Below, one piece after another: positions 8,610 to 17,271 of a stretch of DNA of 64,000 nucleotides. The translations under genes were made by a program, and so were the position numbers. The stretch comes from Nocardia abscessus (GTDB taxonomy: Bacteria; Actinomycetota; Actinomycetes; Mycobacteriales; Mycobacteriaceae). Every line of letters begins with the position of its first letter. Within the stretch, counting starts at the first letter, position 1. The stretch covers positions 310,001 to 374,000 of the forward strand of contig NZ_JADLQO010000003.1 of assembly GCF_015477775.1 (NCBI RefSeq). The letters run 5' to 3'. The notes beneath the pieces are model-generated. The model did no database searches. It was given only the letters and a program-made list of their open reading frames with translations, and was not told the DNA's origin.

Positions 8610-9422
8610 TCAGGCGCGCAGCGCGTGATACAGGGTCAACCAGCGATCGGGGGAGACCAACCCGACCGGCTGTTCGAGCGGTATCCCGGCCACCGCGCAT
8701 GCGTTGCGCACGGTTCGGGCCGGGAACTCTCGGCGCAATGACGCCGCGACGCTGCCCCCGACGCCGGAGAAACCCAGCTCGACCACCCGGCGGTAGTCAC
8801 CGATCTGCTCGCGTGGCAACAGCGCGACGGGCCGGTTGCGCAACCGCAGGACGGCGGCGTCGACCTGTGGCACCGGATGGAAGCTGTGCCTGCCGACGCG
8901 CGCTCCGAGTTCGATCGCCGTCGTGGGCCAGTGGCCGACGGTGAGCTTGGTCCACCGGCCGTAGGCGCCGGAGTGCTTGCGGGCGAACTCGAGCTGGGTG
9001 AGCAGGGTCGCGCAGGTGAGCTCTCGCGCCGCCAGGCACCAGCGCACGATGTCGGTCGTGATGGCGAACGGCACGTTGGCCACGACCGCGAACGGCTCAT
9101 GTGGTGGATGCACGGTACGGAAGTCCTGGTGGTACAAGCGGATTCGGGGATCGTCGGCGTATCGACGGCGCAGTAGGGCCGCGTAGCGCAGGTCCTTCTC
9201 ATAGGCGCGCACCCGGCCTGCCGTGCCGAGCAACTGCCTGGTCAGCATGCCGTCACCGGGTCCGATCTCGAGGACGAGGTCGTCGCCGGTGACGCCGGAG
9301 GTGCGCACGATCAACCGGGCGGCGCCGGCATCGGTGAGGAAATTCTGCGACAGCCGCTTGCGCGTGGTCGTGGAGTGGCCGCCGTTGCCGCGGGCATGCG
9401 AAACAGAACGATGACGGGACAT
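8610..9422 (-). CDS. erm: Erm-family 23S rRNA (adenine-N6)-methyltransferase
   Basis: 270 residues. Methylates an adenine in domain V of 23S rRNA (A2058 in E. coli numbering) and so gives macrolide-lincosamide-streptogramin B resistance. Motifs in order: [11 protein letters not shown] (Erm/KsgA N-terminal box), [14 protein letters not shown] (SAM site), and [18 protein letters not shown], where NVPF is the catalytic motif IV and the context is Erm-like rather than KsgA-like. [13 protein letters not shown] and [16 protein letters not shown] also fit Erm. The start ATG 9422 follows GGAGG, which lies in a small hairpin. An arginine/histidine-rich N-terminal extension precedes the conserved core. 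The leader has several hairpins, suggesting inducible expression. Confidence 0.9.
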   Translation of the reverse strand: MSRHRSVSHARGNGGHSTTTRKRLSQNFLTDAGAARLIVRTSGVTGDDLVLEIGPGDGMLTRQLLGTAGRVRAYEKDLRYAALLRRRYADDPRIRLYHQDFRTVHPPHEPFAVVANVPFAITTDIVRWCLAARELTCATLLTQLEFARKHSGAYGRWTKLTVGHWPTTAIELGARVGRHSFHPVPQVDAAVLRLRNRPVALLPREQIGDYRRVVELGFSGVGGSVAASLRREFPARTVRNACAVAGIPLEQPVGLVSPDRWLTLYHALRA

Positions 9423-9744
9423 GGGTGTCCTCCGAACGGAGTGGTCGAATCAGGAAGGTTGATTCGCCCGGACCCATGCCAGGGCACGAAGAGTCCGGCG
9501 GCCTATCGGCCGCCGACGTGGATTCCGATCGAACGGATCAGGAGATCGGAGCGTTACGGTGCGCCGGCAGAGCCCAGGCCTCCGTACGCAGCCGGATGTA
9601 GTACGCGCCGACCGCGCACGCTCCGTTCACACCAGGACTGCCACACATGCCCCGCAACGTACGACATTCGCGCAGTCGGGTGCCACTTCTTTTCCGGTGA
9701 GGTGAGTGATCCCGGGGCGCTTGCCGGAATCTGCCGCGCCGTGC
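9423..9744 (-). promoter_or_regulatory. erm leader region with four hairpins
   Basis: 322 bases without a supported gene, upstream of erm on the minus strand. Four inverted repeats lie in a row: 9430-9441 (CTCCGAACGGAG, burying the erm ribosome site), 9447-9452/9460-9465 (GAATCA/TGATTC), 9497-9503/9508-9514 (GGCGGCC/GGCCGCC) and 9524-9530/9544-9550 (TCCGATC/GATCGGA). This is the kind of layout seen in attenuated erm genes. A short open frame starts at ATG 9477 (MGPGESTFLIRPL) but runs past the erm start and has no ribosome site. A possible TTGCGG -35 element lies near 9652-9657 (minus strand), without a convincing -10. Confidence 0.5.
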
Positions 9745-12210
9745 TCAGCGCGACGTCGGCTGGCCGACCACGTCCGGGTCCTGCTGCTCCGCGGCGTAGG
9801 TCCGCCAGGACTTGGCTTCCGCGTGCTTGCCCAGCTGATCGAGCACATCGGCGAGTTCGGCGATGGCGCGAGGTTCGCGGCGGTCGGCGGCGGTGCGCCA
9901 CCAGGATTCGGCTCCGACCGGATCGCCACGCCGCAGTCGCACCATGCCCAGTTCGTACGCGGCGCCCGCATGCCCCGCCTCGGAGGCCTGGGCCCAGAGA
10001 CCGCACGCCTGTTCTTCCTCGCCACGCCGGTACATCGCGACGCCGAGGTCGTAGAGCGCGCCGCGGTAGCCGGGGTCGCCCGACTGCCCCGGCCTGCTCT
10101 CCCGCGGCGAGGGGCCAGCTGTCGCAGATCGTTCCCCGGGCTGCGCCGGCCCGTCGGGTGCCGGCGCGCTGCCGGGAACCCGACTGCTCGACAAGGCAAC
10201 CGGTGTACTCGCCGCGGATCCGGTGCTCGTGAACGGCGAGCCCCCCGTATCCCCTGCGGGCGGCGCGGGTGCCTGTGGGATGGGGGACGACTCGACCGCC
10301 TGCACAGTTTGCGGCTCCGCGGCCGGAGCGCCGGAAGGCGTTGTCCGAGTCAGGACGGGGGTGTGCGTGGGGGTGGGGTCGAAAGCGGGGTACGAGTCGC
10401 CGGTGGTCCAGGGGCTCGTGGCCGGTGGGGTGGAACCGGTGTGCGGACCCTCGGCGGCGGGGCGGCCGTCGCCGGGGTTCGGAAAGGCTGGTGCGGTCTG
10501 GGATTCTGCTGGTGACGGATGGGAACCGGGTGGCGAAGTCCGGGTCGGGTCGGGCGTGGGTGCGGGGTCGAAAGCGCGGTACGAGTCCCCGGTCGCCCTA
10601 GGATTCGTGGCCGGTGGGGTGGAACCGGTGTGCGGACCCTCAGCGGTGCGGCGGCCGTCGCCGGGGTTCGGAAAGGCTGGTGCGGTCTGGGATTCTGCTG
10701 GTGAAGGGCGGGAATCGGGTGGCGAAGTCTGCGTCGAGGCGGGTGTGGCGGTCGGGTCGAAAGCGGGATACGAGTCCCCGGTGGTCCAGGGATTCGTGGC
10801 CGGTGGGGTGGAACCGGTGTGCGGACCCTCGGCGGCGGGGCGGCCATTGGCGGGGTTCGGAAAGGCTGGTGCGGTCTGGGATTGCGTAGGCGGAGGGCTT
10901 GGATCGTGCCGAGCGGTCTGTGCCGAGCCCGGAATGGGTGTGGCTGCGGGGTCGAAAGCGCGGTACGAGTCGCCGGTGGTCCAGGGGTTCGTGACGAGTG
11001 GGCCGGAACCGGTGTGCGAGCCGTCTGGTGCGGGTCGGGTGGTAGGGGAGGGCGGAAGTTCCGGTGTGGGCTGCGGATTGCCGATCAGCAGCCCGGCCGC
11101 GTGGCGTGCGGGGTCTTCGGGCGGATGTGTGTGCGCGACCGGAGGGCCGAAGGCGCCGTAAGGGTCCGCTGTGGCTCTACCGCTCGCGCCCCGGGAATCG
11201 GGAACAGACCGCTGCGCAGGTGGTTCGGCCCGGGCATGCGGTACCAGCAGGCCGGATGCCGAACTCGCGCCATCGGTTTCGGGCAGGGTGCCGCTGGTGG
11301 GTGGGGTGCTGCCTATGACGCCCGCGACCGGCGGTTCGGCCGATCGGCTCGGCGTGGGATGCCCGTTGTCCGGAGCCGGAACGCCCAGCGCAGATCCGGG
11401 AGTTTCCGGAGTCGACTGGCCGGTGCGCGACGACTGCATGTTCACGAAGAGGCTGCCCGAGCGCCGGAGCCGGCCGTCGTCTGGCGCTTGCCCGTTCGCG
11501 GGCCGGTGGCCGTTCCCCGCCACCGGCGGCTCGGGGGCGAGCGGCTCGATACGAGCTGCCGGTCCGGTCGAGGCGGGCGCGGCATCGATGCGGGGCACCG
11601 GCATGGTGGGCGCGGTGGGCGGACCTGCCGAGAAGGTGGGCGCGGCCATCCCGATCGGGGAGGTCGCGAGCGCGGCGGGCGCCGACGGTTCCGCCGCGAC
11701 GGCTGAGGCTGCGGTGGATACTTCCACGACCAGATTCGCGAAGTTCGGCGGCCCCTCGCCGATGCTGCACCACAGGACGACGCGACCGTTGGGCCGGTGC
11801 TCCACGACGATGCCGTAATTACCCGACCAGGACTTCTGCGTGCCGAATTCGTCCACCCAGACCGGGGTCAGGGTCACCAGGGTCGCCGCGGCGGTCGGCG
11901 TGACATCGAAGCTGACCCCCGCGGCCAGCGCGTCGCTCCACGCGTCGACTCCGGCGAGCGAACGTCCGTGCAGGTCGAGATAGCCGTCGACGACCGAGAG
12001 CCCCATGCCGAGCCCACGCAGTCCGGTGGGCGGCGCCGCGGAGATCATCGTCAAGGTGACGGTGGTGGGCGCCGGGCCGACCTGCTCGGTGTACATCGGA
12101 TAGACCATGCTGCCGTGCCAGACGATCGGGTCCGCACTCTGGTAGCGCGCGGCCAGCGGCAGCTCTTCGGGCGTATTCCGGGCAGCCCACGACGAATACC
12201 GCTCGTTCAC
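9745..12210 (-). CDS. Large repeat-rich protein with C-terminal Sel1/TPR-like repeats
   Basis: 821 residues from GTG 12210, which follows GGAAAGGCAGG. Residues 1-about 165 form a folded-looking domain (MVYPMYTEQVGP, GLGMGLSVVDGYLDLHG, VVLWCSIGEG) that I do not recognise. Then comes about 500 residues of Pro/Thr/Ser/Ala-rich low-complexity sequence, including four copies of a 63-65-residue unit with GPHTGSTPPAT, TTGDSYPAFDP and PAFPNPGDGR. The last 110 residues hold Sel1/TPR-like helices (YDLGVAMYRRGEEEQACGLW, YELGMVRLRRGDPVGAESWW), a protein-interaction module. No signal peptide. The gene follows the Ser/Thr kinase on the same strand after 326 bases; the Thr-rich linker makes it a plausible kinase substrate or scaffold, which is inference. 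Confidence 0.72.
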   Translation of the reverse strand: MNERYSSWAARNTPEELPLAARYQSADPIVWHGSMVYPMYTEQVGPAPTTVTLTMISAAPPTGLRGLGMGLSVVDGYLDLHGRSLAGVDAWSDALAAGVSFDVTPTAAATLVTLTPVWVDEFGTQKSWSGNYGIVVEHRPNGRVVLWCSIGEGPPNFANLVVEVSTAASAVAAEPSAPAALATSPIGMAAPTFSAGPPTAPTMPVPRIDAAPASTGPAARIEPLAPEPPVAGNGHRPANGQAPDDGRLRRSGSLFVNMQSSRTGQSTPETPGSALGVPAPDNGHPTPSRSAEPPVAGVIGSTPPTSGTLPETDGASSASGLLVPHARAEPPAQRSVPDSRGASGRATADPYGAFGPPVAHTHPPEDPARHAAGLLIGNPQPTPELPPSPTTRPAPDGSHTGSGPLVTNPWTTGDSYRAFDPAATPIPGSAQTARHDPSPPPTQSQTAPAFPNPANGRPAAEGPHTGSTPPATNPWTTGDSYPAFDPTATPASTQTSPPDSRPSPAESQTAPAFPNPGDGRRTAEGPHTGSTPPATNPRATGDSYRAFDPAPTPDPTRTSPPGSHPSPAESQTAPAFPNPGDGRPAAEGPHTGSTPPATSPWTTGDSYPAFDPTPTHTPVLTRTTPSGAPAAEPQTVQAVESSPIPQAPAPPAGDTGGSPFTSTGSAASTPVALSSSRVPGSAPAPDGPAQPGERSATAGPSPRESRPGQSGDPGYRGALYDLGVAMYRRGEEEQACGLWAQASEAGHAGAAYELGMVRLRRGDPVGAESWWRTAADRREPRAIAELADVLDQLGKHAEAKSWRTYAAEQQDPDVVGQPTSR
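10379..11080 (-). repeat. Four direct repeats of about 189 bp inside the Sel1-like gene
   Basis: The element TCGAAAGC recurs at 10379, 10568, 10757 and 10952, and GGAACCGGTGTGCG at 10432, 10621, 10810 and 11005. The spacing is 189, 189 and 195 bases, always a multiple of three, so the reading frame is kept (63, 63 and 65 residues). Copies 1-3 are close to identical; copy 4 is more diverged. Copy number may vary between strains. Confidence 0.85.
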
Positions 12211-12536
12211 TGTCGCGCGCCTGCCTTTCCACCCGATCCCGACCACCGCCCCCGCGCCGGGCGGCCGGGTATACCGTACTCGCCGCGAACCAGAACTGCG
12301 CCGTGATCCCCTGGCGGCCGGTATGCCCCTGGCCCTAACGCTACCGGGGAGTTCACCCCACTTCCCAATGGTGCGCAGCGGCGCGTCCGGCTCCCCGTCG
12401 GCACGGAATCGACCACACGGCGGTCGTCTCCCGCGGAGATGGACGGGATCCACCGGCCTTGCGCGCGACAACGCAGTGTGTGCCGTCGCGGGCACCGCCG
12501 TGACCGTCAGGCTCTCAGGGGGCGCGCAGCCCAGGG
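12211..12536. other. Intergenic region between kinase and Sel1-like gene
   Basis: About 326 bases with no supported gene on either strand. The open frames crossing it are antisense extensions of the neighbours. It probably carries a promoter for the minus-strand Sel1-like gene, but no clear box was found. Confidence 0.5.
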
Positions 12537-14789
12537 CTACCGACGCCCGGCGGCGAGCCGTTCCAGCGCGGCCAGGTCCTTTTCCAGCATCCGGAACAGC
12601 CAATACACGCCGATGAACGCCATCGCGCTGCCCGCGCAGAGCACTCGGAGCGGAACGATGACGGCGGGGATGTCCTCCGCCGGGATGAAGGTCGCACCCA
12701 CGACGCCGAGCAGCGGGACGGCGGCGGCGACGGCCAGAAAGTATGTGCTGTCGGCGTCCAGTTGCCGCAGGCGCTGCGCGTCCTCGGTGCCGACCCCGCT
12801 GTGCGGGAGGAACATCGGATACAGCGACCGCACCGCATAGAAGGTCACCAAGAAGTAGGGGTAGGCCATCGCGATGGCGCCGCAGACGATCTGGGTGAGG
12901 AAGAAGTGCAGGTAGGACGCCGCGGTGATCTGGTTGCCGGACACCTGGACCGACACCGGGACCGCCACGCCCGCGAGCGCCCAGAGGGCGAAACACGTGA
13001 GCACGTTGCGGCTGCCCAGCCGCAAGGTGTCCGTCCTGGCCTGCGCCAGGGTCTGCGAGTCGTACGGTCTGCCCTTGCGCAGCCCGCGCGAGATCGACCA
13101 GAGCCGGGCGATCAGCAGATTGGTCACCACGAAGCCGATCAGGAAGCACACGGCATAGGTGCCGAGCGCGATCTGGTCGAAGCGGTGCTGCGCCTTCGCG
13201 TCGAGTTTGTCGATGATCAGCGTGCGATTGTGGTTGTAGCTGTAGAGGATCGCCAGCGCATTGGGTACGGCGATGGCCAGCGCCATGATCGGGTGCATCA
13301 GCAGGCGGGCGCGCGAGCGCCTGCTGTTCGGCGGCGGGTCGACGAGATCGCGAGCACGGGCGTCGAGGCTGACCGCCAGCTGCTGGGCCATATCGGCGCC
13401 GGACGGCCAGCGGTTGGCGGGATCCGGGTCGAGGGCCCGAACCAGGGCGCGTTGCAACGCCTCCGGGCAGTCCGGTGGCAAGTCCGCATAGGGCAGATCC
13501 CGCGGGCTGTGGGCTCGGCGTTCGAGCATCGCGTCGAGGGCGGTGCGATCGCCCCCGCCCGCCGCGTCGTCGAAGGGCTTGCGGCCGGTGAGCAGTTCCC
13601 AGAGCACCACGGCCAAGGCGTACAGATCGCTGCGAGTGTCGAGATCCGCGGCGGCGGCGGGCAGGTCCGGATGTACCGCGGCGAGTTGCTCGGGCGGCAT
13701 GTACGCCAGCGAACCGCCGAAATAGGCGACCGGGCTGTCACCGGAGACGTTGCCGCTGAAGCTGATGTTGAAGTCGGCGAGCTTGGGGACGCCGTCGGCG
13801 GTGAGCAGGACGTTGGCCGGCTTGACGTCGCGGTGCAGCACTCCGGCTCGGCCCGCGTAGTCGAGCGCCTCCGCCAAGCGCAGCCCGAGCCATGCGACGG
13901 TCTCCGGCCAGGACAGCCCGGCCAGCTCCGCCCGCAGCGGCGATTCACTGGGCCGGATCTCGCCTTTCGCGGCGAGCACACCGTCGATGACGTCGAGCAG
14001 CATCGCTCCGTCGCGCCGTGACTGCGGTGTCGCGCGGACGCGTTCGAGCACCGTGAACAAGGTGCCGCCCGGCACGTACTGCATGTACAGCAGCCGCAGT
14101 TTCCGGTCGGCCAGCACGCGCTGGTCGAAGACGCGCACGATGTAGTCGTGGTCGAGCTGGGCGAGTGTCTGGGGCTCGGTGCCCTTGTCGCGGGAGATCT
14201 TCACCGCGACCAGTCGCTGCATCGATCGCTGCCGCGCCAGGAAGACCCGGGCGAACGCGCCGCGGCCCAGCCCGGTCATCAGGTCGAAGTCGTCGATCCT
14301 CTGTCCCGCGGCGAGGGTGTCGAGGTCCGCCGGTTCGGCGGCGGCCGTCATCAGCGTGCTGTGGTAGTCGTCGGTGGCGAGCAGCTCCGAGAGCTGGTCG
14401 GCCTGCTCGGGATAGGCGGCGGTGTATTCGGTGACATCGACCGAGCCCCCCGCGTGCTTGCGGACGTGGAACTCCTCGTAGATCAGGTCCGGCGGCAGCG
14501 GCCAGGTGCGCAGTTCCGGGAGTTCCTCGACATACTGGGCCAGCCGTTTCGGCGCGGCTGCGCGACCCCAGCGGTTGGCCAGGTCGACTTTGATCAGTTC
14601 GATCAGCGAGACCCGGCGGATCGCGGGGGAGTCCGGCAGATACGCGGCCAGATCCGGGGGAGTCTCGGCCGTGCGCCACGCGTCGGCGAAGCGCTCGACC
14701 ACGTCGGCGACGCCGGTGCCTCGCGCCTCCGCGGGCGATCGGCCTGATGCGACCGTCGCCCCCTCAACCGGCGGGGCGGGGTGCGCCAT
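12537..14789 (-). CDS. Membrane Ser/Thr protein kinase with N-terminal accessory domain
   Basis: 750 residues. Residues 30-145 form an accessory domain (RRVSLIELIKVDLANRWGR, LIYEEFHVRK, EYTAAYPEQ) resembling the segment ahead of the kinase domain in many planctomycete-type Ser/Thr kinases. Kinase domain about 168-480: glycine loop GLGRGAFARV (173-182), Lys197 in VAVK, HRDVKPAN (His319-Arg320-Asp321), and DFN at 339-341 where DFG is usual. After about residue 505 there are six predicted membrane segments and a short C-terminal tail (KDLAALERLAAGRR). All metal-binding and catalytic acids are present, so it should be active despite DFN. No ribosome site: the ATG lies six bases after TACGAT, a leaderless arrangement. 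It shares its strand with the Sel1-like gene downstream. Confidence 0.88.
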   Translation of the reverse strand: MAHPAPPVEGATVASGRSPAEARGTGVADVVERFADAWRTAETPPDLAAYLPDSPAIRRVSLIELIKVDLANRWGRAAAPKRLAQYVEELPELRTWPLPPDLIYEEFHVRKHAGGSVDVTEYTAAYPEQADQLSELLATDDYHSTLMTAAAEPADLDTLAAGQRIDDFDLMTGLGRGAFARVFLARQRSMQRLVAVKISRDKGTEPQTLAQLDHDYIVRVFDQRVLADRKLRLLYMQYVPGGTLFTVLERVRATPQSRRDGAMLLDVIDGVLAAKGEIRPSESPLRAELAGLSWPETVAWLGLRLAEALDYAGRAGVLHRDVKPANVLLTADGVPKLADFNISFSGNVSGDSPVAYFGGSLAYMPPEQLAAVHPDLPAAAADLDTRSDLYALAVVLWELLTGRKPFDDAAGGGDRTALDAMLERRAHSPRDLPYADLPPDCPEALQRALVRALDPDPANRWPSGADMAQQLAVSLDARARDLVDPPPNSRRSRARLLMHPIMALAIAVPNALAILYSYNHNRTLIIDKLDAKAQHRFDQIALGTYAVCFLIGFVVTNLLIARLWSISRGLRKGRPYDSQTLAQARTDTLRLGSRNVLTCFALWALAGVAVPVSVQVSGNQITAASYLHFFLTQIVCGAIAMAYPYFLVTFYAVRSLYPMFLPHSGVGTEDAQRLRQLDADSTYFLAVAAAVPLLGVVGATFIPAEDIPAVIVPLRVLCAGSAMAFIGVYWLFRMLEKDLAALERLAAGRR

Positions 14790-14795
14790 GAGGGC

Positions 14796-14801
14796 ATCGT
14801 A
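14796..14801 (-). promoter_or_regulatory. Leaderless -10 box of the kinase gene
   Basis: TACGAT (minus strand) followed by exactly six bases and then the ATG at 14789. No ribosome site lies between. No good -35 element is seen. Confidence 0.5.
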
Positions 14802-14886
14802 GCGCCGCGACCGAACGGAATCGGCCGTTCGGCGGGGTGATCGGCAGTGCTTTCGCCGAATCCGCCATGGCCGACCAAGCGCTTGC

Positions 14887-14892
14887 TACGCT
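14887..14892 (+). promoter_or_regulatory. Leaderless -10 box of the dehydrogenase gene
   Basis: TACGCT, six bases, then ATG 14899; no ribosome site. It is divergent from the kinase promoter, with 85 bases between the two boxes. Confidence 0.5.
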
Positions 14893-14898
14893 CGATCG

Positions 14899-15981
14899 AT
14901 GATCTCCACGGTGGTCTGGGGCACCGGCAATGTGGGCCGCGCGGCCATCCGGGCCGTCGACGCCCATCCGGCGCTGCGCCTGACCGGGGTGCTGGTGCGC
15001 AATCCGGAGAAAGTCGGTCGCGACGCGGGCGAACTCGGCGGACTCGGTCGAGAACTCGGCGTCGCCGCCACCGGCGACATCGGCGGCGTTCTCGATGCGC
15101 GCCCGGCCGCGGTGGTCTACGCGGCCTCCGGCGATATCCGCCCCGACGACGCGCTCGCCGATATCGTGCGCGCACTACGGGCGGGCTCGGTGGTCGTAAC
15201 CCCGGCCCTCTACGCGCTCTACGACCCCCGCAACGCGCCGCCGGAGATACGGGACCCGGTCCTGGCCGCGATCGCCGAGGGCGGCGGATCGCTGTTCGTC
15301 TCCGGAATCGATCCCGGGTGGGGTAACGACGTGCTGCCCCTGCTGATCAGCGGGCTCGGCAGCACGGTGGAAACGATCCGCTGCCAGGAGATCTTCGACT
15401 ACTCCACCTACGACCAGCCCGATTCGGTGCGCTATCTGGTCGGCATGGGTCAGCCGATGGACTACCAACCGCCGATGCTCGCGCCGTCGGTGCCGACCAT
15501 GGTGTGGGGCGGTCAGATCCGGCTCATGGCCCGGGCGCTCGGCGTCGAACTCGACGAGGTCCGCGAGACGCTGGACCGGCGCGCCCTGGACAGCACCGTC
15601 GCCACGACGTCCATGGGCGAGTTCGCGGCGGGCACCCAGGGCGCCGTGCGATTCGAGGTCCAAGGCATCGTCGAGGGGCGCCCGCGTCTGGTCGTCGAGC
15701 ACGTCACCCGCATCCACCCGTCCTGTGCCCCCGACTGGCCCACGCCGGCCGACGGCGGCGCCGGGGCGCACCGGGTGATCATCGAGGGCCACCCGCGTAT
15801 CGAAGTGACCGTCGAGGCCACCGACGAAGACGGCAACCGCTCCGCGGGCGGGAACGCCACGGCCGTCGGCCGCCTCGTCGGCGCCATCGAATGGCTGGTG
15901 GCCGCGAAACCCGGACTCTACGACGCACTGGACATCCCCTTGCGTCCCGCGGTCGGCAAACTCGGAAGGAAGCATCCATGA
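14899..15981 (+). CDS. Dihydrodipicolinate reductase-like NAD(P)-dependent dehydrogenase
   Basis: 360 residues. N-terminal Rossmann fold with VVWGTGNVGRAAIRAV (dinucleotide site) and VYAASGDIRPDD. The middle and C-terminus match the DapB-like group that includes 2,4-diaminopentanoate dehydrogenase and related amine dehydrogenases (SGIDPGWGNDVLPLLISGL). It is longer than true DapB (about 245 residues), and the lysine-pathway motif is not evident, so a role in lysine synthesis is unlikely. The substrate cannot be read from the sequence. It overlaps the next gene, a carboxymuconolactone-decarboxylase-like protein, by four bases (ATGA), so the two probably act together on the same compound. Confidence 0.75.
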   Translation: MISTVVWGTGNVGRAAIRAVDAHPALRLTGVLVRNPEKVGRDAGELGGLGRELGVAATGDIGGVLDARPAAVVYAASGDIRPDDALADIVRALRAGSVVVTPALYALYDPRNAPPEIRDPVLAAIAEGGGSLFVSGIDPGWGNDVLPLLISGLGSTVETIRCQEIFDYSTYDQPDSVRYLVGMGQPMDYQPPMLAPSVPTMVWGGQIRLMARALGVELDEVRETLDRRALDSTVATTSMGEFAAGTQGAVRFEVQGIVEGRPRLVVEHVTRIHPSCAPDWPTPADGGAGAHRVIIEGHPRIEVTVEATDEDGNRSAGGNATAVGRLVGAIEWLVAAKPGLYDALDIPLRPAVGKLGRKHP

Positions 15982-16469
15982 TCATCGACATTCCCGAGGG
16001 GAAGGACCCGATCGGCTACGTGTGGGGCGAAATGGTCCCCGGTATCGGCGTCGCCGCCTCGAATTTCTCGCTGTCGGTGTACTCGCACAGCACCCTCGGT
16101 CTCCGCGAATTCGAAGCGGCCAGGCTGCGCATCGCCCAGATCAACGGCTGCCTGTTCTGTATGGACTGGCGAACCGAGCGCGACGGGGCGAAGGTCGAGC
16201 CCGAATTCGCCGACGCCGTCACCAACTGGCGCACCACCGACGCCTTCGATGAACGCACCCGGCTCGCCGCCGAATACGCCGAACGCTACGCCACCGATCA
16301 CCACAATCTCGACGAGGAATTCTGGGGCCGGATGTTCGCCCGGTACAGCCAAGCGGAAGTGGTCGAACTGAGCATGAGCATCGGCTCATGGCTGGCTTTC
16401 GGACGCCTGAACCACGTCCTGGGCCTGGATTCGGTCTGCGTACTGCCGAGTCATTCCACCGGCCGATAG
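15978..16469 (+). CDS. Carboxymuconolactone decarboxylase/AhpD-like protein
   Basis: 163 residues, all-alpha CMD/AhpD fold. The conserved helix LRIAQINGCLFCMDWRTE carries the redox CxxC pair (Cys-Leu-Phe-Cys). AhpD-type alkylhydroperoxidases have CxxCxxxH; here the His position is Arg, so the proton relay differs and peroxidase activity is uncertain. The start is ATG 15978, behind GGAAGGA, in an ATGA overlap with the preceding dehydrogenase. Members of this family act as hydroperoxide reductases, decarboxylases or uncharacterised partners of catabolic enzymes. Confidence 0.82.
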   Translation: MIIDIPEGKDPIGYVWGEMVPGIGVAASNFSLSVYSHSTLGLREFEAARLRIAQINGCLFCMDWRTERDGAKVEPEFADAVTNWRTTDAFDERTRLAAEYAERYATDHHNLDEEFWGRMFARYSQAEVVELSMSIGSWLAFGRLNHVLGLDSVCVLPSHSTGR

Positions 16470-16485
16470 CAGACGGCCCCAGCGG

Positions 16486-17193
16486 TCACGCCGGAATTCT
16501 CGACACCCACGCGGGCTGCCCATCGACCAGGCCCAGTTGGAACTCCTCGGGAGCGTCGAGCACGGCTCCGAGTTGGCGCAGCGCTTGATCCGCCGAGATC
16601 TCCGCGGGGAAACGGATGTATTCGAGGGTGGCGCCGGATATCCGGGCCCGGAACCGGTACCGGAATTCGACCTGGCCCGCGTAGGTCAGCGCGATGCGGC
16701 CCTGCCAGTCGATATCGTGCCTGCCGTCGGCGCGCCGGGTGAAGAACACTTCCTGGTCGGCGACCGAGTCGTGGCCGAGCAGATAGATGTTGAACGCCAG
16801 GAATTCGACGTCGTCGGCGTGGGCCAGGGGTAGTGGATCGACCGTGAGGCGTTGCGGCTGCCCGGATTTCAGCAGAAAGGGACGGCCCGGCGCCGCGGCG
16901 CGCAGCCCGGTGGCGTCGTCCTCGCCCCAGTACGTGGACGACAGGGTGCAGCTGTGATAGTTCTGCCAGACGATCGGCGACAGCCAGCTTTCGCCGTCCT
17001 GCTCGTCGCCGTCGGGATCGCGTTCGGCATTGTATGCCGCGGACCGCAGATGCAGATCGAACCACAGACTGCCGACCTGGTCCATGCGGCCGGTCCACGC
17101 GAACTCTTCGATCGCGTGCCCCTCCGGCCACGGATTTCCCGGGAAAACGATTCTCCCAGCCGGCGAAAAACGCACCAGGTCGGTCCTTTCCAT
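16486..17193 (-). CDS. Conserved hypothetical protein
   Basis: 235 residues, acidic and rich in aromatic residues, with no signal peptide or membrane segment. Recognisable patches: RIVFPGNPWPEGHAIEEFAW, WFDLHLRSAAYNAERD, SPIVWQNYHSCTLSSTYWG and FLAFNIYLLGHDSV, which suggest a beta-rich globular protein. I do not recognise a family with a known function. Codon usage is normal for the window. It is convergent with the CMD gene (16 bases between stops). TAGGGT lies eight bases before the ATG on the minus strand with no ribosome site, so the transcript may have a very short leader. Confidence 0.72.
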   Translation of the reverse strand: MERTDLVRFSPAGRIVFPGNPWPEGHAIEEFAWTGRMDQVGSLWFDLHLRSAAYNAERDPDGDEQDGESWLSPIVWQNYHSCTLSSTYWGEDDATGLRAAAPGRPFLLKSGQPQRLTVDPLPLAHADDVEFLAFNIYLLGHDSVADQEVFFTRRADGRHDIDWQGRIALTYAGQVEFRYRFRARISGATLEYIRFPAEISADQALRQLGAVLDAPEEFQLGLVDGQPAWVSRIPA

Positions 17194-17271
17194 GCCGACA
17201 CACCCTAGCGACCGAGACCGACAAACTCGACATGCCAGATCCGGGAAGCCGCGTGCGCCCCGGCTTCCGCC

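Noticed and set aside
9253..9477. Leader peptide for erm attenuation starting at 9477
   Set aside because: No ribosome site, and the frame runs through and past the erm start, unlike known erm leader peptides.
9745..13149. A single minus-strand frame of 1134 codons
   Set aside because: Its first 313 codons are read through the kinase gene in a different frame and the gap. The real gene starts at GTG 12210 behind a ribosome site.
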